Source of the DNA: Treponema sp.
GTDB lineage: Bacteria > Spirochaetota > Spirochaetia > Treponematales > Treponemataceae
Length of the DNA stretch: 35,328 nucleotides
Assembly (NCBI GenBank): GCA_014803985.1
Contig: JAAVAO010000044.1
Span: forward strand, 135,416-170,743
Reading direction: 5' to 3'
Position 1 is the first letter of the stretch. Each line of letters starts with the position of its first letter. The notes beneath the pieces were generated by a model. It saw only the letters and a program-made list of their open reading frames with translations. It had not been told where the DNA came from and ran no database searches. The position numbers were made by a program, and so were the translations under genes. Below are positions 23,554 through 30,834 of this stretch, one piece after another.

Positions 23554-25170
23554 TTATTTCCCATTTTCTTCAAACAACGGAATATACTTTTCCCGAACGA
23601 TCGCATTCCATGAATAGGTGCGGGTTATGTATAAAGCGGTATTTTTTGCAAGGGCATGCAACTCTGCAGGGTTCTTCTTAAGCTCTACTGCCCGTAAAAT
23701 GGCGGCATTCAGAGCCTCTTCTGTGTTCTCTTCGTATAAAAAGCCAGTCTTCGCGTCTATTATTTTTCTTAAGCCCCCTGTTGCGTGGGCTATTGGCAGC
23801 GTACCATAAATTTGCGAGATAAAATCTTCAAGACAGCAAGGCTCAAAATTGCTTGGCAATAGAGAAAAATCCGCAGCGGCAACGCACAAACGTGATAACG
23901 CCCTGTTGTATCCTTTCAAATAAACTGCCTTGCCTTCAAATCTCGCAACAAAATCCTGCAAAGTTTCTTCCAACTCTCTTTCCCCCTGCCCCATTACTAT
24001 AAGCCGGAAATTGGCATACGCCGAATCGGAAAGCAGTTTTTCCATCACCCTCACTAAAAGCGGAATGCCTTTTTGGGTCACAATGCGCCCGTGATATACA
24101 AAATAAACACATGTATTTTCATCATCGCTATAAAGAAAACCACATTTTTCAATTCCTGAAAGGTATTTTGAATAAAAGTCAGATTTTTTATCGTTTACAC
24201 TGCACACTTCCGTTGTGCCACCTAAAACAGCACCACACAGATCTAAAAAAAACGCTCGATTTTTATATTTTCCTGAAAAATCAGATTTTTTCGGTGAAAA
24301 TTCATACGGCAAAAGGGAAATAGTGCTGTCTTCTGGAGAATATATGTCCGCATCTATTCCGTTTGTAATCCCCCGTATTTTTATGCTTTTTTTTGCAAAT
24401 TCTGCCGAAAGCCCGTCAGTAAAAACAGCGTTTTCTGGATTCATAATTTCATCGGCGTAGAACGTTGAAACGGCGGTAAGCGTTGCGTCTTTTGCAGCAA
24501 GCAAGAACGGCTCCACTCTACATCCGTTTTTTGCGTCATTTAAAAATGCAAGGGGAAGTTCCGTGTAATAAGCGGCTTCATCAACAGAAGAAAAATCGTG
24601 ATGATAGGCAGGACCTGCATTATGGATTGTAACAAAGTATTTTGTCCCCGAAAAAAGCGTTTGTTTTTGAGCCATATAGCAAGGTGTTATAGCAGTTGAA
24701 GCGTCATGGCAATGCACAACATCAGGGCGTTTTTCTTCAAAAAGCAGCGTCATATACTCAGCCGAAGCCTTTGAAAGCAGTGCATCAAGAAAATGAACAT
24801 CTCTATGTCCTGTTCCCGGGATGAAACATTGATTTTCAAACGTATCTTCTCTCGTGTACACATACACCGCATGTTTTTCTTCAAAAGCCTTGTGATGAAC
24901 TAAAACAACCGTCACCTTTTTGCACAACGCAAGATTTGCAGTGCTATAAAAAACAGTATGATTATGATTGCAAATATGAACTTCGGCAGAAAAAATCTTC
25001 TCTTGTACATTGACAAGGTGTTCAAAAGATGTTACGGCAAAAACAGGCAGAAAAAGAGTCACCTCATTTCCACACGCAGAAAATGCCCTGCAAAGGGAAA
25101 ATGTAACGTCCTTTACTCCACCAGCTTCTATTACGCCAGCGCATTCCATACTTACAACCCAAATTTTCAT
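23554..25170 (-). CDS. glgA: Glycogen/starch synthase-like glycosyltransferase (GT5)
   Basis: A 538-residue GT-B protein most like bacterial glycogen synthase, which would extend alpha-1,4-glucan from ADP-glucose. The N-terminus KIWVVSMECAGVIEAGGVKDV parallels the usual ...P..K-T-G-G-L-ADV, but the substrate-binding Lys is replaced by Glu. The C-terminal domain has GRIVTQKGIPLLVRVMEKL and LPSNFEPCCLEDFISQIYGTLPIAHATGGL, where the conserved E-x7-E spacing is altered. The general fold is clear; donor specificity is less so. It overlaps the chorismate mutase gene by 4 nt and ends the band-7/aroH/glgA operon. Confidence 0.78.
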   Translation of the reverse strand: MKIWVVSMECAGVIEAGGVKDVTFSLCRAFSACGNEVTLFLPVFAVTSFEHLVNVQEKIFSAEVHICNHNHTVFYSTANLALCKKVTVVLVHHKAFEEKHAVYVYTREDTFENQCFIPGTGHRDVHFLDALLSKASAEYMTLLFEEKRPDVVHCHDASTAITPCYMAQKQTLFSGTKYFVTIHNAGPAYHHDFSSVDEAAYYTELPLAFLNDAKNGCRVEPFLLAAKDATLTAVSTFYADEIMNPENAVFTDGLSAEFAKKSIKIRGITNGIDADIYSPEDSTISLLPYEFSPKKSDFSGKYKNRAFFLDLCGAVLGGTTEVCSVNDKKSDFYSKYLSGIEKCGFLYSDDENTCVYFVYHGRIVTQKGIPLLVRVMEKLLSDSAYANFRLIVMGQGERELEETLQDFVARFEGKAVYLKGYNRALSRLCVAAADFSLLPSNFEPCCLEDFISQIYGTLPIAHATGGLRKIIDAKTGFLYEENTEEALNAAILRAVELKKNPAELHALAKNTALYITRTYSWNAIVREKYIPLFEENGK

Positions 25171-25565
25171 ACGTCCACGCTTGAATCAGTTGAATCCCTT
25201 GAAAAATCAGGGCGCAAAACCTCTGCACCGTCAATATAACAGTTCTTTGGCGTTTTTCCCTCGTCAAGATAGGCGGTTACCAAAATCCTTATGACTTTTT
25301 CAAGACCGCCCTTTATATATGCTTCTTGAGCGCAAAACAGAGGAATTCTTGAAGTATCAAGCCCCACGTCATTTTTTCTTAATGCGGAACACGGATTCAT
25401 TTCATCAAGATCGCGCGTCAATGTGAATTGAATTGAAACAATATCTTCAGGAGAAAGAGCATTTTCCAAAAAAATACGGCGACAAAGTGCAACAGTTTCA
25501 TTTGTTATTGATTCAGCAGTGTTTTTTGCACAGCACGCGCCTCTTATTCCAAAAACTTTTTTCAT
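25167..25565 (-). CDS. aroH: Chorismate mutase, AroH type
   Basis: A 132-residue monofunctional chorismate mutase of the trimeric AroH fold, converting chorismate to prephenate for Phe/Tyr synthesis. It has GIRGACCAKNTAESI at the N-terminus (active-site Arg8), IVSIQFTLTRDLDEMNPCSALR, PLFCAQEAYIKGG (active-site Cys/Glu region), KVIRILVTAYL (Arg) and YIDGAEVLRPD near the end. Length and motif order match the Bacillus-type enzyme. It lies 3 nt after the band-7-like gene and overlaps glgA (ATGA). No other aromatic pathway gene is in the window. Confidence 0.92.
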   Translation of the reverse strand: MKKVFGIRGACCAKNTAESITNETVALCRRIFLENALSPEDIVSIQFTLTRDLDEMNPCSALRKNDVGLDTSRIPLFCAQEAYIKGGLEKVIRILVTAYLDEGKTPKNCYIDGAEVLRPDFSRDSTDSSVDV

Positions 25566-25568
25566 ACC

Positions 25569-26384
25569 TTAACGCCCCTCAAGCTGTAAGATGGACTTTA
25601 ATTGATCCAAAAGCTCTAACACTTTTTTCTCATCAATTGCGGGAGCGTCAGAAGCACCGTCCGTCTTTTCAGGGGCAGACAAGGTCGTCTGGGTTTCCGC
25701 AAAAAAACTGGCAGCATTCAATGAAGAGCGGAGTTTTTCCAAATAAATTTCCCGCGTCCTTTCATACAGATCAAAGTCCGGAATTTTTACAGAGTGAACA
25801 TCTATTTTTTCAATGGAAACATCAGGAAATCTTTTTGAAATGTCTATGTCATCAAAAAAACGTGAATAATCGACTAATTCCCCAATAAGCGGTTGCTTTT
25901 CATTCCGATTTGAAATGATGTTATTAACAGCATTCTTTACCACAACCTCAGATGCACTTCTCAAATAATCTTCAAGAGCGTCCTGATCCTCAACTCTTCC
26001 TTCTTTCACCAAACTTAACAAACCGTCTTCAGAAATTGAAAGAAAAATAGTAAAATCAAAATTATATGAAAAATCAGGAGAAGCCTTGAACAGATTTGAG
26101 TAAACATCACCAGATGGCAAAACCCCTGAAATCTCCTGACGAAAAGAATACGGAACAATACTAAAAACCTTCAACTTTGCATTCGTAGGCAAGAGAAATT
26201 CCCAATGCCACGAAAATTCCCCAGACTTTATAAGCCTTGTGGAAACCCCTCCAGTCTTTGAAACGAGAACACCAACAGAATCCGTGTCAACTCTAAATTG
26301 AGTCCAACCAATAAAAAACACCGCTCCCGCCGCAAGAATAAGAATTATAAAACAAACTAAAAAACTTCTGCCTTTTTTTTCCAA
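25569..26384 (-). CDS. Membrane-anchored SPFH/band-7-like protein
   Basis: A 271-residue protein with one N-terminal membrane helix (FLVCFIILILAAGAVFFIGW, ~8-27) and a domain that resembles band-7/SPFH proteins: FRVDTDSVGVLVSKTGG, then STRLIKSGEFSWHWEFLLPTNAKLKVF, a FDFTIFLSIS strand, and a C-terminal helical stretch with YERTREIYLEKLRSSL. The start is TTG at 26384 with AAGGGG 7 nt upstream. Proteins of this fold scaffold membrane regions or control proteases; the role here is unknown. The resemblance is by layout and not strong motifs. It leads the operon with aroH and glgA. Confidence 0.6.
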   Translation of the reverse strand: MEKKGRSFLVCFIILILAAGAVFFIGWTQFRVDTDSVGVLVSKTGGVSTRLIKSGEFSWHWEFLLPTNAKLKVFSIVPYSFRQEISGVLPSGDVYSNLFKASPDFSYNFDFTIFLSISEDGLLSLVKEGRVEDQDALEDYLRSASEVVVKNAVNNIISNRNEKQPLIGELVDYSRFFDDIDISKRFPDVSIEKIDVHSVKIPDFDLYERTREIYLEKLRSSLNAASFFAETQTTLSAPEKTDGASDAPAIDEKKVLELLDQLKSILQLEGR

Positions 26385-26394
26385 AATTTTCCCC

Positions 26395-26428
26395 TTGACT
26401 GTAAAAATTCCTTTATTTAGTATATCAT
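26395..26428 (+). promoter_or_regulatory. Probable promoter of the small membrane protein gene
   Basis: TTGACT (26395-26400) is followed 17 bp later by TAGTAT (26418-26423); a better -10, TATCAT (26423-26428), lies 7 nt before the ATG at 26436 but with long spacing. Either way the leader is a few nucleotides and there is no Shine-Dalgarno sequence. Confidence 0.42.
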
Positions 26429-26435
26429 ATAGAAT

Positions 26436-26861
26436 ATGAAAACTTCAAGAAAAAACGAAGACAAACGAAATTACTTTTTTGAACTGTATCTAAATGACGC
26501 TCGCATAAAAGGAGAAAAAAGCGATTTTTCACTCTTATACATACTCACACGAAGAACCGTTATATTCCTGCTCATCTACCTCTTTTTTACCGTGTCATTT
26601 TTCTTTGTTGGAAATTTCCAAAGTTTTATGGATTCCAATTTGATTCTCATCGCAAACGTCGTTTCCCTAACTTCCGTAGCGTTGATTTGCTTTTCACTTG
26701 CAGGAATCATAGAAATTTTTATAACGGTCTTAAGAAAATCCGCTCGAAAATCTGTCTTTTCGTATCTCATAAATATATTTTTAATGGCATTTTCATTTGC
26801 CATTGGCATTGTGTGTCTTATCGCTTTCCGTACGATTGACATACTTTCACAGAGGATGTAA
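26436..26861 (+). CDS. Hypothetical membrane protein
   Basis: A 141-residue protein that I do not recognise. A charged N-terminal ~40 residues (MKTSRKNEDKRNYFFELYLND) precede three membrane helices at about 41-61 (VIFLLIYLFFTVSFFF), 70-97 (ILIANVVSLTSVALICFSLAG) and 109-133 (LINIFLMAFSFAIGIVCLIAF). It is separated from the CCA-adding enzyme by 4 nt and is surely co-transcribed with it. No function is implied by that. The gene is divergent from the band-7-like gene across about 50 bp. Confidence 0.62.
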   Translation: MKTSRKNEDKRNYFFELYLNDARIKGEKSDFSLLYILTRRTVIFLLIYLFFTVSFFFVGNFQSFMDSNLILIANVVSLTSVALICFSLAGIIEIFITVLRKSARKSVFSYLINIFLMAFSFAIGIVCLIAFRTIDILSQRM

Positions 26862-26865
26862 TTTT

Positions 26866-28260
26866 ATGAAAAAAGTCAAAATTCCTTTATTCCTTCAAAA
26901 AATGGGTGAAATTTTCAAAGAAAATGGATTTGAATCCTATCTTGTTGGAGGAGCAGTTCGTGATATGGTTATGGGAAAAACACCAACAGACTGGGATATT
27001 ACAACAAACGCCACTCCGCACGATGTGAAAAAAATATTCAAGCGCGTAATACCAACTGGCATTGCACATGGAACAGTAACCGTTCACTTTATGAAAAATG
27101 AAATTGAAGTGACCACATTCCGCACAGAATCCACGTATAGCGACGGACGGCATCCAGACAAAGTGCAATTTGCCTCCACAATTTACGATGACTTGAGTCG
27201 CAGGGATTTCACAATAAACGCCATAGCAGCATCCTTAAACGATGGAAAAATCATAGACCCCTACAATGGAATGGACGATATAAAAAGAAAAGTGATAAAA
27301 ACGGTTGGCTCGCCGCTAGAACGATTCAACGAGGACGGACTTCGCCCTGTGAGAGCCGTGCGGTTTTGCGCAAAATTGCATTTTTCAATAGAAACAGAAA
27401 CACTACAAGCAATTTCAAACCCCGACTCCTTAAAAAAAACAGCAATGGTTTCCGTTGAAAGATTTCGCGATGAATTCATAAAAATACTCGCAACGGAAAA
27501 ACCGTCCGATGCACTAAAACTCTTTGAACAAACAGGCATTATGAACATTTTTTTACCTGAACTATTACGGGGGCGCAATTGCATTCAAAATGATGTTCGC
27601 GGCTACCATATTTTTGATGTTCTTGACCACTGTCTGTATGCCTGCGATGGCGCCCCCTGCGACAAATTACCTGTGAGACTTGCAGCCCTTCTCCATGACA
27701 TTGGAAAACCCGATGCAAAGGTCATCAAACAAACGGATGCCGGGGAAATATGTACATTCTATAATCACGAATCTTACTCCGAAAAAATCACACGGGAAAT
27801 GCTCTCTCGATTAAAATTTTCTAATGCAATGATAGAAAATGTCGCCCATCTTGTGAAAAATCACATGTTTTTTTATGAGCCATCATGGTCAGACGCGGCA
27901 ATCCGCAGATTTCTAGTGCGAGTGGGCTATGAAAATATAGACGACTTAATAGATCTTCGCCTCGCCGATATATATGGAAAATACAATAAAAGCGTGCGCC
28001 TACACGACAGCGAATCCTGCATCCTTTTAATTGAACTGAAAGAGCGGATTGAAAAAATACACTCTGAAAATGCAGCGTTAAGCTTAAAGTCCCTTGCGAT
28101 AAACGGACGGGACTTAATGGAAATCGGCATACCTGCGGGAAAAGATTTAGGGAGAATATTAAACGCACTTTTTGAAACAGTCTTGGACGACCCCGCGCAA
28201 AACACCAAAGAAACCCTTTTAAAAATCGCAAGCCGCTTGAAACAAGAACGCAAGGCATAG
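26866..28260 (+). CDS. cca: CCA tRNA nucleotidyltransferase with HD domain
   Basis: A 464-residue class II nucleotidyltransferase that adds or repairs the tRNA 3' CCA end. The catalytic domain shows YLVGGAVRDMVMGK, the metal-binding TDWDITTNATP (D-x-D), the RRDFTINAIA motif and a head/neck part DGLRPVRAVRFCAKL. A C-terminal HD phosphohydrolase domain follows (AALLHDIGKPDAK, EKITREMLSRLKF). I start at 26866, where AGAGG lies about 11 nt upstream; the longer frame from 26797 would lie in the preceding gene. It fits the tRNA-Leu here, which lacks an encoded CCA. A second enzyme of the same superfamily is encoded at 29576-30703. Confidence 0.93.
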   Translation: MKKVKIPLFLQKMGEIFKENGFESYLVGGAVRDMVMGKTPTDWDITTNATPHDVKKIFKRVIPTGIAHGTVTVHFMKNEIEVTTFRTESTYSDGRHPDKVQFASTIYDDLSRRDFTINAIAASLNDGKIIDPYNGMDDIKRKVIKTVGSPLERFNEDGLRPVRAVRFCAKLHFSIETETLQAISNPDSLKKTAMVSVERFRDEFIKILATEKPSDALKLFEQTGIMNIFLPELLRGRNCIQNDVRGYHIFDVLDHCLYACDGAPCDKLPVRLAALLHDIGKPDAKVIKQTDAGEICTFYNHESYSEKITREMLSRLKFSNAMIENVAHLVKNHMFFYEPSWSDAAIRRFLVRVGYENIDDLIDLRLADIYGKYNKSVRLHDSESCILLIELKERIEKIHSENAALSLKSLAINGRDLMEIGIPAGKDLGRILNALFETVLDDPAQNTKETLLKIASRLKQERKA

Positions 28261-28307
28261 TTTTTAAAAATGCAATCCCCATCTATCGGACAATAAGTTT
28301 TTTGCTC

Positions 28308-28422
28308 CATTGCAAACAGATTTTGCTCCCTTGAGAAGAGCAATGCCATCCCTTTATAAAATATCTTTCAGATTTTACAAATCGGCGACATTTTATTTTA
28401 CTGCTTACATTGCAAACAGATT
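28308..28422. repeat. Pair of 15-bp direct repeats, 100 bp apart
   Basis: CATTGCAAACAGATT occurs at 28308-28322 and 28408-28422, each preceded by a T-rich TTTT..TGCT element. They lie in the 209-nt gap before the P-loop/Asp23 gene; the second copy ends 12 nt before that gene's -35 box. They may be paired regulator sites. Confidence 0.5.
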
Positions 28423-28434
28423 CCCCAATATAAT

Positions 28435-28463
28435 TTGCAATTTTATCCATTTGACTTTATAAT
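28435..28463 (+). promoter_or_regulatory. Promoter of the P-loop/Asp23 gene, predicted leaderless
   Basis: TTGCAA (28435-28440), a 17-bp spacer and the consensus TATAAT (28458-28463). Exactly 6 nt separate the -10 box from the ATG at 28470, so the A of the ATG is the expected +1. No Shine-Dalgarno sequence is present. Confidence 0.72.
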
Positions 28464-28469
28464 AAAGAT

Positions 28470-29357
28470 ATGAGCGCAAAGTTTTTCGATGAAATAATAC
28501 AGGCTTTCAAGCCCTGCACCGTATATGCGTTAGTCGGAGAAAGTGGAACAGGCAAAAGCTTCCGCTCAAAGCTAGTCGCTGAAAAATATGGAATAGACTC
28601 TATAATTGACGATGGACTTTTAATTCAAAGCGACAAAATTCTTGCAGGACATTCAGCAAAACGCGAAAAAACCTATATGGGTGCAGTTAGAGTTGCATTA
28701 TTTGACGACAAGCAACACCGAGACGAAATTGCGCGCGCATGGAAAAAAGCCCATATCAAAAAAATCCTGATCCTTGGCACATCGGAAAAAATGGTGTTCA
28801 AAATCGCCACAAGGCTACAACTTCCTCCGCCTCAAAAAATAATACATATAGAAGAAATTGCAACCCGTGAAGAAATTGAAAAGGCAATAAAGTCACGGCA
28901 AGTTGAAGGAAAACACGTCATTCCTGTTCCATCAATTGAAATAAAGCGAAACTACCCGCAAATTTTTTCAAATTCCATAAAAGTCTTTTTTAGAAAAACA
29001 CATTTTTTTGCAAAGAAAGACCAAAACAATGGAAAACTCTTTGAAAAATCTATCGTTCAGCCCGAATTCTCAAAAAAAGGACGCATAGAAATTTCAGAGG
29101 CGGCTCTTTCGCAAATGGTAATGCACTGTGTAAATGAGTGTGACCGAGAAGTCAGAGTAAAAAAAATGACTATAAAGCCAAACACACGCGGCTATCGAAT
29201 AACAATTTTAATCGACGTACCGTTTGGAACTCAACTAACTGGAAAAGTTCACAAAATGCAGCAATATATAATTGATAAAATTGAAAGTTTCACAGGAATT
29301 TTAATAGAAGAAGTGAGCATAATCATTGACAAAATTTCAGCAACACCAGCAACGTAA
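28470..29357 (+). CDS. P-loop NTPase fused to an Asp23/Gls24-like domain
   Basis: A 295-residue two-domain protein. Residues ~15-170 form a P-loop domain with Walker A GESGTGKS (23-30) and a Walker B-like SIIDDGLLI soon after; the short distance between them is more kinase-like than AAA-like. Residues ~205-290 resemble the Asp23/Gls24 family: ISEAALSQMVMHCVNE, VKKMTIKPNTRGYRITILIDV and a KMQQYIIDKIESFTGILIEEVSIIID ending. The P-loop part may sense or transfer phosphate, and the Asp23-like part may bind partners at the membrane; both are inference. The gene stands alone on the plus strand with its own promoter. Confidence 0.7.
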   Translation: MSAKFFDEIIQAFKPCTVYALVGESGTGKSFRSKLVAEKYGIDSIIDDGLLIQSDKILAGHSAKREKTYMGAVRVALFDDKQHRDEIARAWKKAHIKKILILGTSEKMVFKIATRLQLPPPQKIIHIEEIATREEIEKAIKSRQVEGKHVIPVPSIEIKRNYPQIFSNSIKVFFRKTHFFAKKDQNNGKLFEKSIVQPEFSKKGRIEISEAALSQMVMHCVNECDREVRVKKMTIKPNTRGYRITILIDVPFGTQLTGKVHKMQQYIIDKIESFTGILIEEVSIIIDKISATPAT

Positions 29358-29478
29358 TCATTTAAAATCCAAAAATACTGCAACTGTCATACAGTACACC
29401 GTGAATTGACGATGACGCCCCTCTTTCGCATGACAATGCCGATTGCTTATTGCTCCCATCTAACCACGTGTTTTTATT

Positions 29479-29506
29479 CCAATGAGCATTGGTGTCTTGC
29501 CAAGAC
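29479..29506. other. Two adjacent palindromes in a convergent intergenic region
   Basis: CCAATG-AG-CATTGG (29479-29492) is followed at once by GTCTTG-C-CAAGAC (29494-29506). No T run follows either, so they are poor intrinsic terminators. They lie in the 218-nt gap between the convergent P-loop/Asp23 and pcnB-type genes, where no gene is seen. Confidence 0.45.
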
Positions 29507-29575
29507 GGAACTACAATTGAACTATAATTTTCGAGCAGAACTCAAAAAGCCAATCACTCGTATCAATGTTGAAAA

Positions 29576-30703
29576 TTAAGAATTCTTTTTGTCTTTCTCT
29601 TGTTTTTGCTTTGTTTTTGAACGCCTTTTTTGTTTCGGAGGATTTCCGTTAATTCCCATCTCATGCAACACAAAGCGAACCGCATATTCAAGTTCCGTTC
29701 TTTGAGGATTTATCGGCAAAACAAATTGCCTGCACTCCGTCCATGTTCTTGCATAGAGCTCGCTGTATGCCGTTTTTGAATGTATCTCCTCCTTCCAGTC
29801 TGTAAGAGAATAAACAAAATCCTTTATGATAAATACAAGTTTTTTTCCAAGTCGAGCGTTTCCATCGTTTTTACACAGTCTGTCCAAATTTCTTAAATTT
29901 TGCATATAAGATGATTCAAAATTCTTGTCACTATATATCAAAGAAGTGGCGACTGGTTGCAACACCATATATAAATCTGTGTCAAGCGCATCTGCAACAA
30001 TTTCAGAGGAGCAACCGCTGTTCAAAATCTTCAAAAATTCTTCTGTAAGACGTGACGGTGAAATTTGTGAAAGTAAAGGCGCACTGCGTCTTATTTTATG
30101 ACGAAGCGCAAATGAAATTTTCGCCCCCGTTTTTGCCGAATATTTTATTGCGCGGAGCATACGCACAGGATCTTCCACAAAAATTCTATCCAACGGAATA
30201 ATTGAACGCAAAACGTGTTTCTTTATATCACGAACACCCCCCACATAGTCAATCACCTGCTCTTGAAGAGGATCATAATAAAGCGCATTAATTGTAAAAT
30301 CCCGTCGACGAACATCCTCATCCATATTTCCAAATTCATTGCCTATAGAAGTGCCGTCTGCATTTGAACGAAACGTACTCACCTCAAAAATCTTTGATCC
30401 AAAAACGACATGAACTATACGAAACCTACGTCCAATAATTCTCGAATTCCTAAAAAGCCGCTTTATTCTTGAAGGCGTTGCATCGGTAACAATATCAAAA
30501 TCTTTTGGGATATTGTCGCAAATCAAATCCCGAACCGCACCACCAACAATATAAGAATGAAAGCCAGCCTCCTTTAGTCGAATTATTATAGAGACTGCAT
30601 CGTGGTCAATCAGATTCTTTTGAATTTTATGTTCATTTTTAGTATAAACGACAGCTTTTTTTACAGGTCGCCCCTTGCTGTCAGTCCCATATCTTATTAA
30701 CAC
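29576..30703 (-). CDS. pcnB: PcnB-type poly(A) polymerase / class II nucleotidyltransferase
   Basis: A 375-residue class II nucleotidyltransferase. SYIVGGAVRDLICDN and KDFDIVTDATP (D-x-D metal site) form the catalytic core; GRRFRIVHVVFG is the segment that marks bacterial poly(A) polymerase I and separates it from CCA-adding enzymes, which here have GIAHGTVTV (26866 gene). RRRDFTINALYYD and FVEDPVRMLRAIKYSA complete the domain. There is no HD domain; the C-terminus is a basic tail (PKQKRRSKTKQKQEKDKK) of likely RNA-binding use. It probably tails RNA for decay. The start is GTG with no ribosome site. Confidence 0.85.
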   Translation of the reverse strand: MLIRYGTDSKGRPVKKAVVYTKNEHKIQKNLIDHDAVSIIIRLKEAGFHSYIVGGAVRDLICDNIPKDFDIVTDATPSRIKRLFRNSRIIGRRFRIVHVVFGSKIFEVSTFRSNADGTSIGNEFGNMDEDVRRRDFTINALYYDPLQEQVIDYVGGVRDIKKHVLRSIIPLDRIFVEDPVRMLRAIKYSAKTGAKISFALRHKIRRSAPLLSQISPSRLTEEFLKILNSGCSSEIVADALDTDLYMVLQPVATSLIYSDKNFESSYMQNLRNLDRLCKNDGNARLGKKLVFIIKDFVYSLTDWKEEIHSKTAYSELYARTWTECRQFVLPINPQRTELEYAVRFVLHEMGINGNPPKQKRRSKTKQKQEKDKKNS

Positions 30704-30712
30704 AATAAGACT

Positions 30713-30741
30713 AGTTTATTACTTATTCAAAGGAAATTCAA
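30713..30741 (-). promoter_or_regulatory. Promoter of the pcnB-type gene, nearly leaderless
   Basis: Minus-strand TTGAAT (30741-30736), a 17-bp spacer and TAAACT (30718-30713). The expected start near 30706 leaves about 3 nt before the GTG at 30703. Confidence 0.5.
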
Positions 30742-30799
30742 GATTGAAAGAAAAATTGAAATAAAAAGTTATCGGAACTTCAACAGAAGCTCGCCCCAT

Positions 30800-30828
30800 T
30801 TGCATAACAGTCAAAAATAGTATATAGT
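30800..30828 (+). promoter_or_regulatory. Promoter of lysC, predicted leaderless
   Basis: TTGCAT (30800-30805), a 17-bp spacer and TATAGT (30823-30828), then exactly 6 nt to the ATG at 30835. There is no Shine-Dalgarno sequence and no room for an attenuator or riboswitch leader. Confidence 0.68.
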
Positions 30829-30834
30829 TTTCTT

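Noticed and set aside
26797..26865. Upstream start for the CCA-adding enzyme
   Set aside because: It would overlap the membrane protein gene and add residues foreign to the family; the ATG at 26866 has a good ribosome site.
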